Assembly: GCF_010183535.1 (NCBI RefSeq) | Contig: NC_071331.1 | Coordinates: forward strand, 21,638,001-21,702,000 | DNA from: Caenorhabditis remanei | Lineage: Eukaryota; Nematoda; Chromadorea; Rhabditida; Rhabditidae | Direction of reading: 5' to 3' | DNA: 64,000 nucleotides | Shown here: in pieces, positions 41,035 through 50,661 of the stretch | How positions within the stretch are numbered: the first letter of the stretch is position 1 | How the letters are laid out: every line of letters starts with the position of its first letter | The notes under the pieces: model-generated | Told to the model about the DNA's origin: nothing | Databases searched by the model: none | The model's input: only the letters and a program-made list of their open reading frames with translations | Program-made: the position numbers and the translations under genes

Positions 41035-42993
41035 ATGTCTGGTACCGGACAACAACTGCGGAGCGACACCTCGCCAACAACTGATGCTGTCACCGCTACC
41101 CTCGCGTCTCCACTTCTGTCATCGAAAAACTTCCGGAAAGTGCAGTTCGACGTCAAGACTGCGATCAATCGTGCTAACGCCGCCGGCTCTAAAGCAGCGG
41201 AGGAAGCACACAAGATCATCGATGACACATTGGCCAATCGGGATGCCCTCGGACTCAAGAACATCGACGAACTGCGCAAGCAGATGCTCGTCATTTCAGG
41301 AATGATTGAGACGAATTCTCATTTTCATCAATTCGTTTCAAAAGCCAAGTTGCACTTGTCTTCCAAGGAAATTGCGGAACTCTGTCAAGTGGCTACAGAT
41401 CACCTCGACCTGAAGCCCCGTACAGACACCCTGCCAATTCTCAAAGAAGCAATTTCGGAGCTGAAAAGAGTCCTCGAGGAACAAGGTTGCCAATGCCTCG
41501 AGAAGATATCTCCTACGGAAATAGAAGATATCGCGGAGAACGTGGAAAACACACCCCAGGAGAACGAAGAACCCTTCGTGGATGATTCGCTCGCCCCCTC
41601 TTCCGATTTCGATCCAAATCAGGAAGAACTGTTCCCTCGTGATGGAGATCTCGCACCAACAACTCGCAGACAACATCCTTCATCGAATGGAATGGTAGAT
41701 TCATTGGTCTACGGGCACTCAGCTTCGGCTACCGCCCACGAGACCGTCGGAATCAACAACCCCGGTGGAACGCAAGTTCCTCCAGTGGTCTCCTCGGATA
41801 TTCGTTCAAATACCGAGAACCACGAAGCCTCTAGTCTACCTCTCGGAACGGCTCCGAACCGCGCGTCCCCTGGACAGTCGATCTCGTGCCCGGTCTGTAG
41901 AGGTAGTCATGATCTTTTCGACTGTGATAGCCCGAAGCTACCGGCCTATTGTGCTAGGAACCATTTATGCGTTCTCTGCATGTCGTCAGATCACCCGACA
42001 CGCCAGTGTCAGATTCAGGTTATCCGGTCATCACCTATTCTTTCTGACTACATCAATAAGATGTACCCAGGAAGTGGTGGACGTTTCATGACCTCGGATA
42101 CACAGATAGTAGCATCAACTCCTCGCGCCAACGTTCCCTCGAACTTCCATTCTCTGTCTGACAGCGAAAGGAAGGAACACGCTCGCACTGATTGGACTCT
42201 TGCCCCACAATCTCGAAACGAAGTCTCCTCTGAAGAGGACACTTACGACGAGTGTCGTGCGGCTGAGAGAGACAGAAAAATAAGGTCGAATAACTATTGG
42301 TTGTCATTTTACGACCTCGAGTCTATTCTCCCGGAATTTTCTGGCGATCCATTCAAATACAAGAGGTTCATCTCGTTGTTCGAGAAACTTGGCATGGAGA
42401 ATCCGCGACTTTCAGATGAGATGCGCCTAGCTCTTTTGGAAAAGAAACTTGTCGGAGACGCCCATCGGTTCTATGTCGACCTTAGTGACACCCGAGAAGC
42501 GATCGAAGCTTCGTTAAACGGACTTCGAACTGCTTTTTGTGGAGATACTTCGGAAGTGACGGAAGCCCTGGCCCGTTTCCGTGAGCTCAGTTTCCACGAG
42601 TTTGACCACAAACGTATGTCTCGCCAGCTACATGATTGCAAATCGCTAATCCTAAAGCTTCGAGACCTAAAGGAGGATGTAGATTCTCCTGCGTTTGTAC
42701 GCACCCTCATTGAGAAGTTGCCGGAGATGATTCTAAACATCATCAAACCGTTGTTCGACAACGGTGCGCAACCGTCGACAGATCAAATAATTGAAGCATA
42801 CACGAGTTACTTAAACGAGTGTGCCTTCTTTGATAGATTTCGTCCTGCGCATGCCTCTAAGAGATCGAAAGAGATCACGGAAGGTCCCGAATGGGATGAG
42901 TCCCTGATCTCTAGTACGTCTAACGGCGGACAGTCCACAGCCAGAACCCATCAGTCTGAGTTTTTTCGTGGCCCCCTCGGGGGCTCGCAATAA
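41035..42993 (+). CDS. Gag-like protein of the 18.5-kb element
   Basis: 652 codons from the first ATG after a splice-acceptor motif. Residues 1-160 are helical (LSSKEIAELCQVATDHLDLK). Residues 285-325 hold two zinc knuckles: CPVCRGSHDLFDC and CVLCMSSDHPTRQC. Residues of about 420-605 (FSGDPFKYKRFISLFEKLG, LLEKKLVGDAHRFYVDL, LIEKLPEMILNIIKPLFDNG) resemble the capsid-like DUF1759 segment of BEL/Pao elements. In usual BEL/Pao Gag that segment comes before the knuckle, so the order here is reversed. It would assemble particles and bind element RNA. The frame ends GPLGGSQ just after TTTTTTCG and a GCCCCCTCGGGGGC hairpin, where protein-like sequence continues in the +1 frame. No protease or polymerase follows. 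Confidence 0.75.
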   Translation: MSGTGQQLRSDTSPTTDAVTATLASPLLSSKNFRKVQFDVKTAINRANAAGSKAAEEAHKIIDDTLANRDALGLKNIDELRKQMLVISGMIETNSHFHQFVSKAKLHLSSKEIAELCQVATDHLDLKPRTDTLPILKEAISELKRVLEEQGCQCLEKISPTEIEDIAENVENTPQENEEPFVDDSLAPSSDFDPNQEELFPRDGDLAPTTRRQHPSSNGMVDSLVYGHSASATAHETVGINNPGGTQVPPVVSSDIRSNTENHEASSLPLGTAPNRASPGQSISCPVCRGSHDLFDCDSPKLPAYCARNHLCVLCMSSDHPTRQCQIQVIRSSPILSDYINKMYPGSGGRFMTSDTQIVASTPRANVPSNFHSLSDSERKEHARTDWTLAPQSRNEVSSEEDTYDECRAAERDRKIRSNNYWLSFYDLESILPEFSGDPFKYKRFISLFEKLGMENPRLSDEMRLALLEKKLVGDAHRFYVDLSDTREAIEASLNGLRTAFCGDTSEVTEALARFRELSFHEFDHKRMSRQLHDCKSLILKLRDLKEDVDSPAFVRTLIEKLPEMILNIIKPLFDNGAQPSTDQIIEAYTSYLNECAFFDRFRPAHASKRSKEITEGPEWDESLISSTSNGGQSTARTHQSEFFRGPLGGSQ

Positions 42994-43204
42994 TTCTCCA
43001 GGGGTTGGTTTTGGGCCGTCCTCGGCTCGCACGCCAACTGTTGCCTTGCCAGCAACAGTGCCTCTAAGAGCAATTGAACCGTTATACAGTAGCATTCGAG
43101 AAATCCATGATGCGACTGTTAGGTGCAACGGCAAGATCTGCGAGTGGCTAGAATCATTCGATTTTCTTCGAAGTCTCCTCCTCGGAAGACGTTCCAGCTC
43201 TTGA
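42962..43204 (+). CDS. Short overlapping +1 frame after gag
   Basis: The frame is open from 42962 and overlaps the last 32 bases of gag. It reads APSGARNNSPGVGFGPSSAR, then EPLYSSIREIHDATVRCNGK and ICEWLESFDFLRSLL before the stop. It has no ATG of its own. Its amino-acid character continues that of gag, so it could be reached by a +1 ribosomal frameshift at 42961-42967 or by repair of one indel. It overlaps the next frame by about 50 bases. Confidence 0.4.
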   Translation, partial: FFVAPSGARNNSPGVGFGPSSARTPTVALPATVPLRAIEPLYSSIREIHDATVRCNGKICEWLESFDFLRSLLLGRRSSS

Positions 43205-45281
43205 GCCGGTTCAGAGAGATCATGATTTTCGACCCCCTCAAGATCCCCCTTGCATCGCAACGTTCTCAATTCACTCTATGAGGCCACCCGTTGAAGTTTC
43301 TGTAGTAGCCGCAAGGCACGCGGAATTTTCTCCATTTGTTCCAATTATTTTTCCAGATCCTCGAGCTCTCCAGTTCCCATCTCGGATTGTTACCCTAGCA
43401 AGTTCTCGCCTTCTCACCGCGGAAACTCTCTCTCGTATTGATCTCTCAATTGTTCCAACCGACGAAATCTTCACCGACCTCGCACATCCTCGTCTCAATA
43501 TAAAATCCGGCCCCCTTCATGTCAACTCCAGTAATTCTTATACTGTACGAAGAACACTACACGTCGTCTTCTACTTTTGGATTTACCCTCGTCTTGGCCC
43601 GTATATGAATCGTCAACCCGGAATTACTGACGAAAATTCCATTCATGTCAACCTACAAGGAACGTGCAATCCTGTGCAAAATGGTCTCGGAATCCCTCGT
43701 CATGGAACAACAAGTAGACAATGCGATAGAGAAACTCCCCGGTTGCGGAAATCCACAGAAGAATGTTTTCTTCTGGAGACTTGCGAAGGTACCACAATCC
43801 CTCGACTGGAACCACGGAGAACTCAGGAGAAGGGTAAGATTATGGTTTCCCGTTACCTCGGAATTCATTGTTTCAATGACACCGAGCTCATCCGGAAACC
43901 AAACGGAGATTTGGTAGAAGTATCTAGCGTTTTTATGGTACTTCAATGGGTAAACAATTTGTTGAAGACCAGCGACGAAGGAAAGAAATTTTCGAAAGTT
44001 AAAGTACAAGTCTGCAGCGAAACGTTGAATGTAGCGGATTCAAAGAAGATTCCGGATGTAGGAGTTTGTCGTTCTGGCACACCTACAGAAGGAATTGGAC
44101 TGAAGTCTAATGGGACCGAGCCAAAACTCGTGCCTCCTTGCCCGACCTTGGATACTTGTCGATCAGGCGCACCCAAAGAAAGGATGGTACCTCCAGCACC
44201 GGATTCAGATTCGTCTGAAGAAGGATCCTGGCGGGAAGTCCCGAGCTTGGAAGCTTGTCGATCAGGCGCCCCCAAAGGAAGAATCGTACCTCTAGCCCCG
44301 GATTCAGACTCATCTGAAGAAGGATCCTGGCGGGAAATTCCGACTTTGGACGCTTGTCGATCTGGCGCATCCAAGATAAGGATTGGACTAAAGTCATCTG
44401 GTCTCGAGCAATTGCCCGATAGTGGTTCCCCTCGAAATGCTAATTCATTGGCCTTCGACGGTACACCTCGATCCGGCACTGCCCCACCAGCCGAATCTGC
44501 CACGGACATGGATGCTTGTCGTTCAGGCGCACCCAGGAAAAGAAGAAGACTGCAGCCTCCAGAATACGTGTCAATACCCGAGAGTGGTCCCCCTCGAATT
44601 GCTAATTCTTTAGCCTTTGATGGTAAACCTCGCTCTGGTACGGCCGTTTTCTCAGACACAGGGTCAGTTATGGATGTTGGTCGATCTGGCACATCCAAAG
44701 GACGGATAGTACCCCCAGCACCGGATTCAGATGCTTGCCGTCCAGGCGCATCTGGAAAAGGATCCTGGTGGGAAGTCCCGAACTTGGAAGCTAGTCGTTC
44801 AGGCGCCTCCAAAGCCAAGGTACCTCCTCGTGCCCCGGATTCAGATACTTGTCGTTCAGACGCATCTGGAAAAGGATCCATGCAGAGAATCCCTAACTTG
44901 GATGCTAAACGCCACGCATCTAGTAACGATTCTGCAAAGATGTATTCTAATCCTAAAGCCCCTCGACAACGAGCAACCGCTAAAATGGATGACTGGACGG
45001 AGTCCTCAGGTTCCGCGATCTCCCATGACGATGATGGACCCACAGATATTGTTAACCAATGTCCTGGTGTCAGTTATCCAATGGTGTCTTCTCGCCCTGA
45101 TCCCGTAGATCGTGCGAAAGCTCGATCACTCAGTCACCGTGTCCGGCCTTTCAACCCTCGCAAATCGAAAGCTAACCTTGCATGTTATGCTTGCATAACG
45201 CAAGAAGCCGGGCCTCAGACCCCCCGGAGTGTTGACAGTCCCCTGGTCCCCGAATCAGGTTCCTGTCCCACTCCAAACTAA
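43152..45281 (+). CDS. Large repeat-bearing frame downstream of gag (CRSG repeats)
   Basis: The frame is open from 43152, with the first ATG at 43278, and gives 667 codons from that ATG. It lies +1 relative to the 42962-43204 frame, whose end it overlaps. Residues from about 255 to 550 carry nine imperfect repeats built on DACRSGAPKGRI with PPAPDSDSSEEGSW and EVPNLE spacers; arginine, serine and acidic patches alternate. The N-terminal quarter has no recognisable motif. The stop lies 38 bases inside the 3' LTR. It contains no YxDD, DSG or HHCC signature, so it is neither reverse transcriptase, protease nor integrase. It may be a C-terminal Gag extension or an accessory protein. Function unknown. 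Confidence 0.6.
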   Translation, partial: NHSIFFEVSSSEDVPALEPVQRDHDFRPPQDPPCIATFSIHSMRPPVEVSVVAARHAEFSPFVPIIFPDPRALQFPSRIVTLASSRLLTAETLSRIDLSIVPTDEIFTDLAHPRLNIKSGPLHVNSSNSYTVRRTLHVVFYFWIYPRLGPYMNRQPGITDENSIHVNLQGTCNPVQNGLGIPRHGTTSRQCDRETPRLRKSTEECFLLETCEGTTIPRLEPRRTQEKGKIMVSRYLGIHCFNDTELIRKPNGDLVEVSSVFMVLQWVNNLLKTSDEGKKFSKVKVQVCSETLNVADSKKIPDVGVCRSGTPTEGIGLKSNGTEPKLVPPCPTLDTCRSGAPKERMVPPAPDSDSSEEGSWREVPSLEACRSGAPKGRIVPLAPDSDSSEEGSWREIPTLDACRSGASKIRIGLKSSGLEQLPDSGSPRNANSLAFDGTPRSGTAPPAESATDMDACRSGAPRKRRRLQPPEYVSIPESGPPRIANSLAFDGKPRSGTAVFSDTGSVMDVGRSGTSKGRIVPPAPDSDACRPGASGKGSWWEVPNLEASRSGASKAKVPPRAPDSDTCRSDASGKGSMQRIPNLDAKRHASSNDSAKMYSNPKAPRQRATAKMDDWTESSGSAISHDDDGPTDIVNQCPGVSYPMVSSRPDPVDRAKARSLSHRVRPFNPRKSKANLACYACITQEAGPQTPRSVDSPLVPESGSCPTPN

Positions 45282-45952
45282 AATGTAATTTATATTACTA
45301 AATTATTCTAATTTAGTTTATATTTATTACGTATTTTACTTTCAGTTAATTATCTCCCTTCTTCCCTGTCCCTTTAACCCCATTTCAGGCGGAAGTAATA
45401 TTCCTCAATTCAAATCGCCGCCAACAAGTCGTGTCTGCGTCTCTCCAGTCAAAGGCGCACACTATTTCCTCGTCGGGTCTCGCCGCGCCGCACACCTGCC
45501 AACGACTGTGACCGTACTCGACCGACACCCCCACTTGGCCTAAAAGCCATTAATTAATTCAGTCTTGTTTTTAGTTTTGTTCTTTTAACAATTCTCTCTT
45601 TTGTTGTTTGTTTAGAAGTTGTACGTGAGCCTCGTCGGCGTCCCTCTGGACACCCCTAAGCTTTAACTAGCTAGGAATCCCCAGAGAGACTCCTCGAATA
45701 CCTCGCTTACTTCTTTTCTCCCTTTTCATGTAATTTCCTAAAGGAAATAATCGATCAGGTTTTTAATGCAGTCCCTCGCGGGTCATGCTTTTCCCCTGAA
45801 TAAATCGGTTATTTAATACACGTGTTAACTGTACAGCGGGACACTTCCTTTTACCTCTGAACCACCTAAAACGGAAGTCTATTTTGGGCGCATGTTCCCA
45901 CCCCACTCGGCACATTACCGGCGGCCTTCTGGAGACAGAAGGGGTGGCCACA
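45244..45952 (+). repeat. 3' LTR of the 18.5-kb element
   Basis: 709 bp, with no difference seen from the 5' LTR over the full length. It is followed directly by GCGTTGTATACTTATTAGCC, the outer end of the mariner terminal repeat. Confidence 0.9.
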
Positions 45953-46129
45953 GCGTTGTATACTTATTAGCCACCCTGTATAAACACAACTAGACTCTAA
46001 AATTTTGAATTTTTGTTTTATATTGTTTTTCCTGCAAATTTCAGACTCCTGGCAGCATTTTATGCCTGAAACCAACCCAAACGAGCAAAAATTCAGTGAG
46101 TTTTGGAATTTCGAAACTTTTCGAAAATC

Positions 46130-46210
46130 TGATTCTTACTTTATAAGTTTTGACACGAGGATCTCAGATATTTCAGAGAACTATGTGAGCGCACTGGAAT
46201 TTTTTTCAAG
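46130..46210 (+). pseudogene. Possible relic of a CW-gene exon 3 end
   Basis: ATCTCAGATATTTCAGAGAA and CTATGTGAGCGCACTGGA resemble the exon-3 end and donor of the CW genes (ACTGATATTCCTGAGAACTA followed by TGTAAGTGCGC). The match is short and could be chance. Confidence 0.3.
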
Positions 46211-46526
46211 AGTTTAAATTATTTTCAATAATTATTTTTTTTCAATTCGTAATATAATATAGTTTGCACTGTGCTATACTTTTAGCAATCGGAAGAGCAT
46301 TATTGAAAAACTGATAAGAAACATTTCGAATGTGCATACTGCATTTATTTGTTCAAGGAATGTGTAGTTTCAGAAGATCAAACGAATAAAATTTACCGTA
46401 ACCCAGACACTCAGTAATACAATTTAGTAATAAAAAAGAGGGATTTAATGTCTGCTGCTGTGCCTACGAGACACAAAACGTTTCTCTTTTCTCAAACATT
46501 TTTTCATTCTTCTTGTTTCCACAAGA
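46211..46526. promoter_or_regulatory. Upstream region of CW gene C
   Basis: AT-rich sequence with no repeat of the usual families. The promoter of gene C should be here, but I see no individual element I can name. Confidence 0.4.
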
Positions 46527-48889
46527 ATGTTTTCAATCCTCTTGTTACTCCTGCTCCCTTCTATATCTATCTGCTATAGACCTCCATTGTCTGAAAATGT
46601 GAAAATGGTAGTCGTCTTCGGGAAACCATTAGAATTCACGAATCCTGAAAAATCCGAAGAAAATTGGGCGGATTGTCTTCAAAAATGTTGGAAGCAATGG
46701 GATTGTGTGGTGGGTTTGTTTGCTGGCCTAGAATCCCAAAGTGGGAAAGTTAGGCCACAAAAGCAAGAAATTTAAATTCAGAATGACGAGAGCTTTCAGC
46801 AAAGTATAATCATGGAGTGAAAGCACGAAAATGAAAGACAAAAAAGATTACTGTAGTTTTCACCCTATGAGAGCTCTTTTTCTCCTCATTACAATCCTAG
46901 GCTACCGACTTCTTCTAGTTGTGGATTACTGTAGTTTTTTTTTCAAAAGTACTGATGTATGTATTACAGTAGTTAGAACAATTTTTTAATGAAAATTCAA
47001 TTTTCTCCACTGATTTTAACCCTGAAATCAGCAAAAACCAACAAAAACTGATTGAGTTACAGAATTTCGAAAATTTTCGAAATATTCGAAAATCTTGTTT
47101 TTACATTTATTATTGTAACTCAGTCAGTTTTGACATTATCTACTCGAACGCTACATTTTTGAATTCAGCTTGTCGAGGGCGTTCAGAAAAGTACCCACAA
47201 GCCTAGGTTCCGACCACTTTGGGTCCCACCACGAAAACTACAGTAACCCTCGAAAATCGTGTCGAGACCCAACTTGCTTCAAACCTAGTCATGATTATAC
47301 TCATTCGAACCGTCTTAACGAGCTGAATCTAAATATTGTGTGTGTTTTGAGTCTCGACCAGATTTACAGGGGTTACTGTAGTTTTCGTGGTGAGACCCAA
47401 CATAGACATTTTTATACTTTTCTGAAAGCTCTCGTTCTCCTGATTATAACGACATTGATGAAATTTCAAAAACTTTCAAATCCTGGAAATTTTCAGGTAG
47501 TTTCACAACTCTCCGATGGATGTGAATATTTTAAAATTCAAGAAATTCAAAAAGTGTTAAAACTAGATAGTTCCAGTGGTCACAAAGTTGGAATCAAGGT
47601 ATTTCCTGATTTCAGAATATTCCAGAATCTATATTTTCAGATAAGTCTTTTTACCGACATGTGTCCACGTGATACAGAACCTCCGCCCCTTTTCGGGAAT
47701 GACTCATCTTCTTTGATTATAACAAATGGATCGGATAATTATTATAAATCTGAAATTACTGAAACATCGGATACGTGGAATTTCAACTACAGTATACACA
47801 AGTGTCTCACTGATATTCCTGAGAACTATGTAAGTGCGCTCTATTGAGAATTTGCTGGAAATTTGTTTTTTTTTGTTCTAGACTCTTCTCAACGGAACAT
47901 ATAGCGGTCAACGTTATCAGATGAATCTTACGTCCCCGTTTTATCCAGGAGAAACATTTTTTATGAGAGGGAAAACGCCGACGTATGGAAATCAGTGAGT
48001 TTTTGGGTTCTGGGGGGTACTGTAGTTTGAAAAATATTTTTTAACAAATAGCTCCACTCAATTCCTATCGTTTGAACCCAAAACCAATGAAAACGAGCAA
48101 AAATTCAGTGAGTTATGGAATTTCGAAACTTTTCGAAAAAAACTGATATTCACATTTTATGCCATAACTTTATAGTTTTTGACACAAAATCATTGAAAAT
48201 TACATTTTTGAAATCAGCACGCTGAGGGCTTTCAGAAAAGTACCCAGACGCCTAGGTTTAGAAGAATTTGGGTCTCGACGCGAAAACTACAGTAACCCTT
48301 GTAAGTCGTGTCGAGACAAAAAATACTCGGAATATAGGCTTGTGGGTACTTTTCTGAAAGCTTTCAACGCCCTGAGTACAACGCGCGGCCTAGTTTTGGG
48401 TTTCTATGCCACCAGACGGGATTCTAGGTCATTTTTAAAGTTTTGAACCATTAAAAACACTATTTTCAGAGTTACAATCTCATTTGTGAAATTCCCAGAA
48501 AAGGATTTTGCACTCCACATCCGATTATACTTTGGTTATAAGAGCCTTAATACAACGGATATTTCTGTATGGAAAAATGATAAAGTGGTAAGACCAGTGG
48601 ATAATCAAATAAATCCATACGGATGCGAAGAAGATTTCGAAATTCGAATAAACGCTACGAATACTGTAGTTTTCATTTTCATGAATGACTATCCGGTGAT
48701 ACAGTATACCTTGGAGCCTACAGTACCCTTGTGGGACATTACTAATTTTGTTATTAATGATAGTGGACATAGTTATCAACAGGTCACATTGTATTATATC
48801 GGATGGACCGGGAATTGTGAGGTAAGAATTTTGAGAAATAATAATAATTTAATCAGAAAAACCCAAAATTTCAGTATGTACCATTGTGA
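46527..48889 (+). CDS. CW gene C: secreted CW/PAN_3-domain protein with galectin-like C-terminal domain
   Basis: Exons are 46527-46709, 47497-47598, 47641-47829, 47882-47994, 48470-48821 and 48875-48889, with consistent GT/AG borders and phases, 317 residues. The signal peptide is MFSILLLLLLPSISICY. The CW segment reads KMVVVFGKP and NWADCLQKCWKQWDCV. Exon 2 gives DGCEYFKIQEIQKV, exon 3 PPPLFGNDSSSLIITNGSDN, exon 4 PGETFFMRGKTP and exon 5 DFEIRINATNTVVFIFMNDY. Exon 6 adds YVPL. It is the only one of the three plus-strand CW genes with no insertion. Its introns 1 and 4 carry the same palindromic repeats as genes A and B. A product on the order of genes A and B is expected, secreted and disulphide-bonded; ligand unknown. 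Confidence 0.75.
47168..47430. repeat. Dispersed AGCTTTCAGAAAAGTA repeat in CW gene C intron 1
   Basis: GCTTGTCGAGGGCGTTCAGA, GTCCCACCACGAAAACTACA and the mirrored GTTACTGTAGTTTTCGTGGT, ending TACTTTTCTGAAAGCTCTCG. It looks like two partly overlapping units. Confidence 0.7.
48215..48375. repeat. Dispersed AGCTTTCAGAAAAGTA repeat in CW gene C intron 4
   Basis: GAGGGCTTTCAGAAAAGTAC, GGGTCTCGACGCGAAAACTA, then the mirrored GTCGTGTCGAGAC and GTGGGTACTTTTCTGAAAGC. Confidence 0.75.
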
Positions 48890-49694
48890 GCAGACACTGG
48901 ATGCTATAATGAAGGAAATGTACAAGTTTTAAGCATGGTTTAATAGCTTACTCTCTGTGCAAATGAAGACTACACTTGTTGTTCAATATTTTTGCAATTT
49001 GTCGTAATAACTGATGAATTGAATGTATTCTGAAAAAAACATGCAGAAAACATATTTTAGTAACTAGCCCTACTCAATTCCTATCGTTTAAACCTTAGAC
49101 CAATGAAAACATGCATAAACTCAGTGAGTTATGGAATTTCGAAATATTTCGAAAATTACATTTTCACATTTAATGTCATAACTTTTTAAGTTTCGACATA
49201 ATGTCAATGAAAATCATATTTTTGAAATTAGCGTTTTGAGGGCATTCAGAAAAGCACCCACACGCACAGGTTTCAAAAATTTCAAAAATTTGGGTCTCAC
49301 CACGACAACACAACAATTTACGTATCTCCATTAGTTTTAGCCCAATTGTCTTGAAACTAACTTTCTCGGATTTAGCTCATCGAGGGTTTTCAGAAACATA
49401 CCCAAGAGCCTATATTCCGAGTAGTTTAGAGAACCAAATCACTGCAAATGTATATCTTGTGGGTAGTTTTTTGAAAGCTCTCGTTCTCCTTAATCCATTA
49501 CGCAGACAAATGTTGGGTTTCTAGGCCACCTGGTGGATTTCTAGGCCATGGTGGTCATAGATCTCTGATTTTTTTAGTTTTTTGTTCGAAACAAAAAGAG
49601 TGAAACCACTTGAGACAAAGTGGGAGGTGTCAAATGTGACAACTAGTGAAAGGGAACTAAATTTGTTTCACTTTTCTCATTTTGACATTGGAAA
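48890..49694. other. Between CW genes C and D; repeats and promoter of gene D
   Basis: A copy of the GACAATTTGTCGTAATA repeat lies near 48990 and a dispersed AAAGCACCCACACGC-type repeat at 49230-49480. Bases 49440-49694 are nearly identical to 61420-61670 upstream of gene E, so promoter and 5' leader were duplicated together. Confidence 0.6.
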
Positions 49695-50090
49695 ATGGTG
49701 ACTAGAACTCTTTTTCTGGAGGTTTTTCTCATTTTCTCGATATTCTGCTATAAACCTGATATATCTGAAAATGTGAAAATGGTCGTGGTCTATGGGACAC
49801 CCTTCGAATTTTCAAATTCTGAAAAAAGCGAAGAAAATTGGGCGGATTGTCTTGACAAATGTTGGAAAGAGTGGGATTGTGTGGTGGGTTTGTAAAAGGT
49901 GGCCGAGAATTTCAAATTAGGAAAGTTAGGCCACAAAAGCAAAATATTTGAACTCAGGATGACGAGAGCTTTCAAAAAAGTATAATCATGGTGGGGTTTA
50001 GAGTAAAAAAAGCTCTACTTTTCCTGATTCGAACGACATTTATGAAATTTCGAAAAATTCAATCTCTAGAAATTTTCAGCTAGTTTACCA

Positions 50091-50426
50091 GTTGCCCGCG
50101 TACGAATACGGGGTGATAGGGTCCTGATAAAATAAGACGACAAATACACAGTTTCTTACAATAAATAAGGTTTATTGCAAGAAAATAAAATAAGAGAGCG
50201 TAACTTACAAAACAAAGGTTAAACAACCAACGCTAAAACTAGAACTAACTCTGAAAGCCAACCGACTCCAGAAAACTACTTGTTGCCACGTGGAGTACAC
50301 GTGTCCACGTGAACTGACGCGCTGAGGTTACGGTAGGCGCGTGAGCTTTTGGCGGAGTGTCGTTGCGTATTTATTGTGAGGACTCGGAGAACTACAGGGT
50401 TATGAGGGTACCTTGCCACCGGCAAC
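50091..50426 (-). repeat. 3' LTR (minus-strand sense) of the 3.8-kb element
   Basis: 336 bp. It holds three CACGTG hexamers at 50287-50292, 50298-50303 and 50306-50311, a tight E-box cluster also present in the other LTRs. Confidence 0.9.
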
Positions 50427-50661
50427 TTCCCCCCCTTTACAGAAACCGGGCCCCGACCGGTTCGAGTACTCTCACAGATACGACTTACATTCTTCTCCCC
50501 TTATCTCACACCACCTAGCCTAAACTCAGTCACACCACCCTAACATAAAAAATAAACAAAAGTTGTCTTTAGGAGACCTCAATGCAAAATGCTACCCTAA
50601 TTTTACACTGCTACTAAAACAAACACTTAATTAACAATTTGGATTGTCCACCAAGATGACA

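Larger units (their letters stand above)
27439..45952 (+). mobile_element. Giant (18.5 kb) gag-only LTR retrotransposon
   Basis: Two direct repeats of 709 bp (27439-28147, 45244-45952) begin TGGTCCCCGAATCAGG and end GGGGTGGCCACA. I see no difference between them. A TGGTGCATCTAGACC tract two bases after the 5' LTR is a plausible primer-binding site. There is no clear polypurine tract before the 3' LTR and no target-site duplication. Gag (41035-42993) has retroviral-type zinc knuckles and a BEL/Pao-like capsid segment, followed by two overlapping frames. I found no reverse transcriptase, integrase, RNase H or protease motif in any frame. The 12.9 kb between 5' LTR and gag is mostly non-coding. 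The size, recent insertion and missing pol point to a large non-autonomous derivative mobilised in trans. Confidence 0.85.
26534..45978 (+). mobile_element. mariner-type transposon, split by an 18.5-kb LTR element
   Basis: The termini CAGGGTGGCTAATAAGTATA (26534) and ATACTTATTAGCCACCCTG (ending 45978) are inverted and flanked by TA on both sides (26532-26533, 45979-45980). The terminal repeats extend about 205 bp (26534-26738 against 27265-27437 plus 45953-45978). Inside, 26930-27240 keeps a broken C-terminal transposase stretch with SADLSPMDFIVWEYLKSKF, which resembles the later catalytic aspartate region of Tc1/mariner enzymes; the N-terminal catalytic parts are gone. The right terminal repeat is interrupted by the LTR element, so the retroelement arrived second. 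Without the insertion the transposon would be under 1 kb. Confidence 0.85.

Noticed and set aside
43943..45043. 366-codon minus-strand frame
   Set aside because: It is the antisense shadow of the CRSG-repeat frame; its own repeats follow from that.
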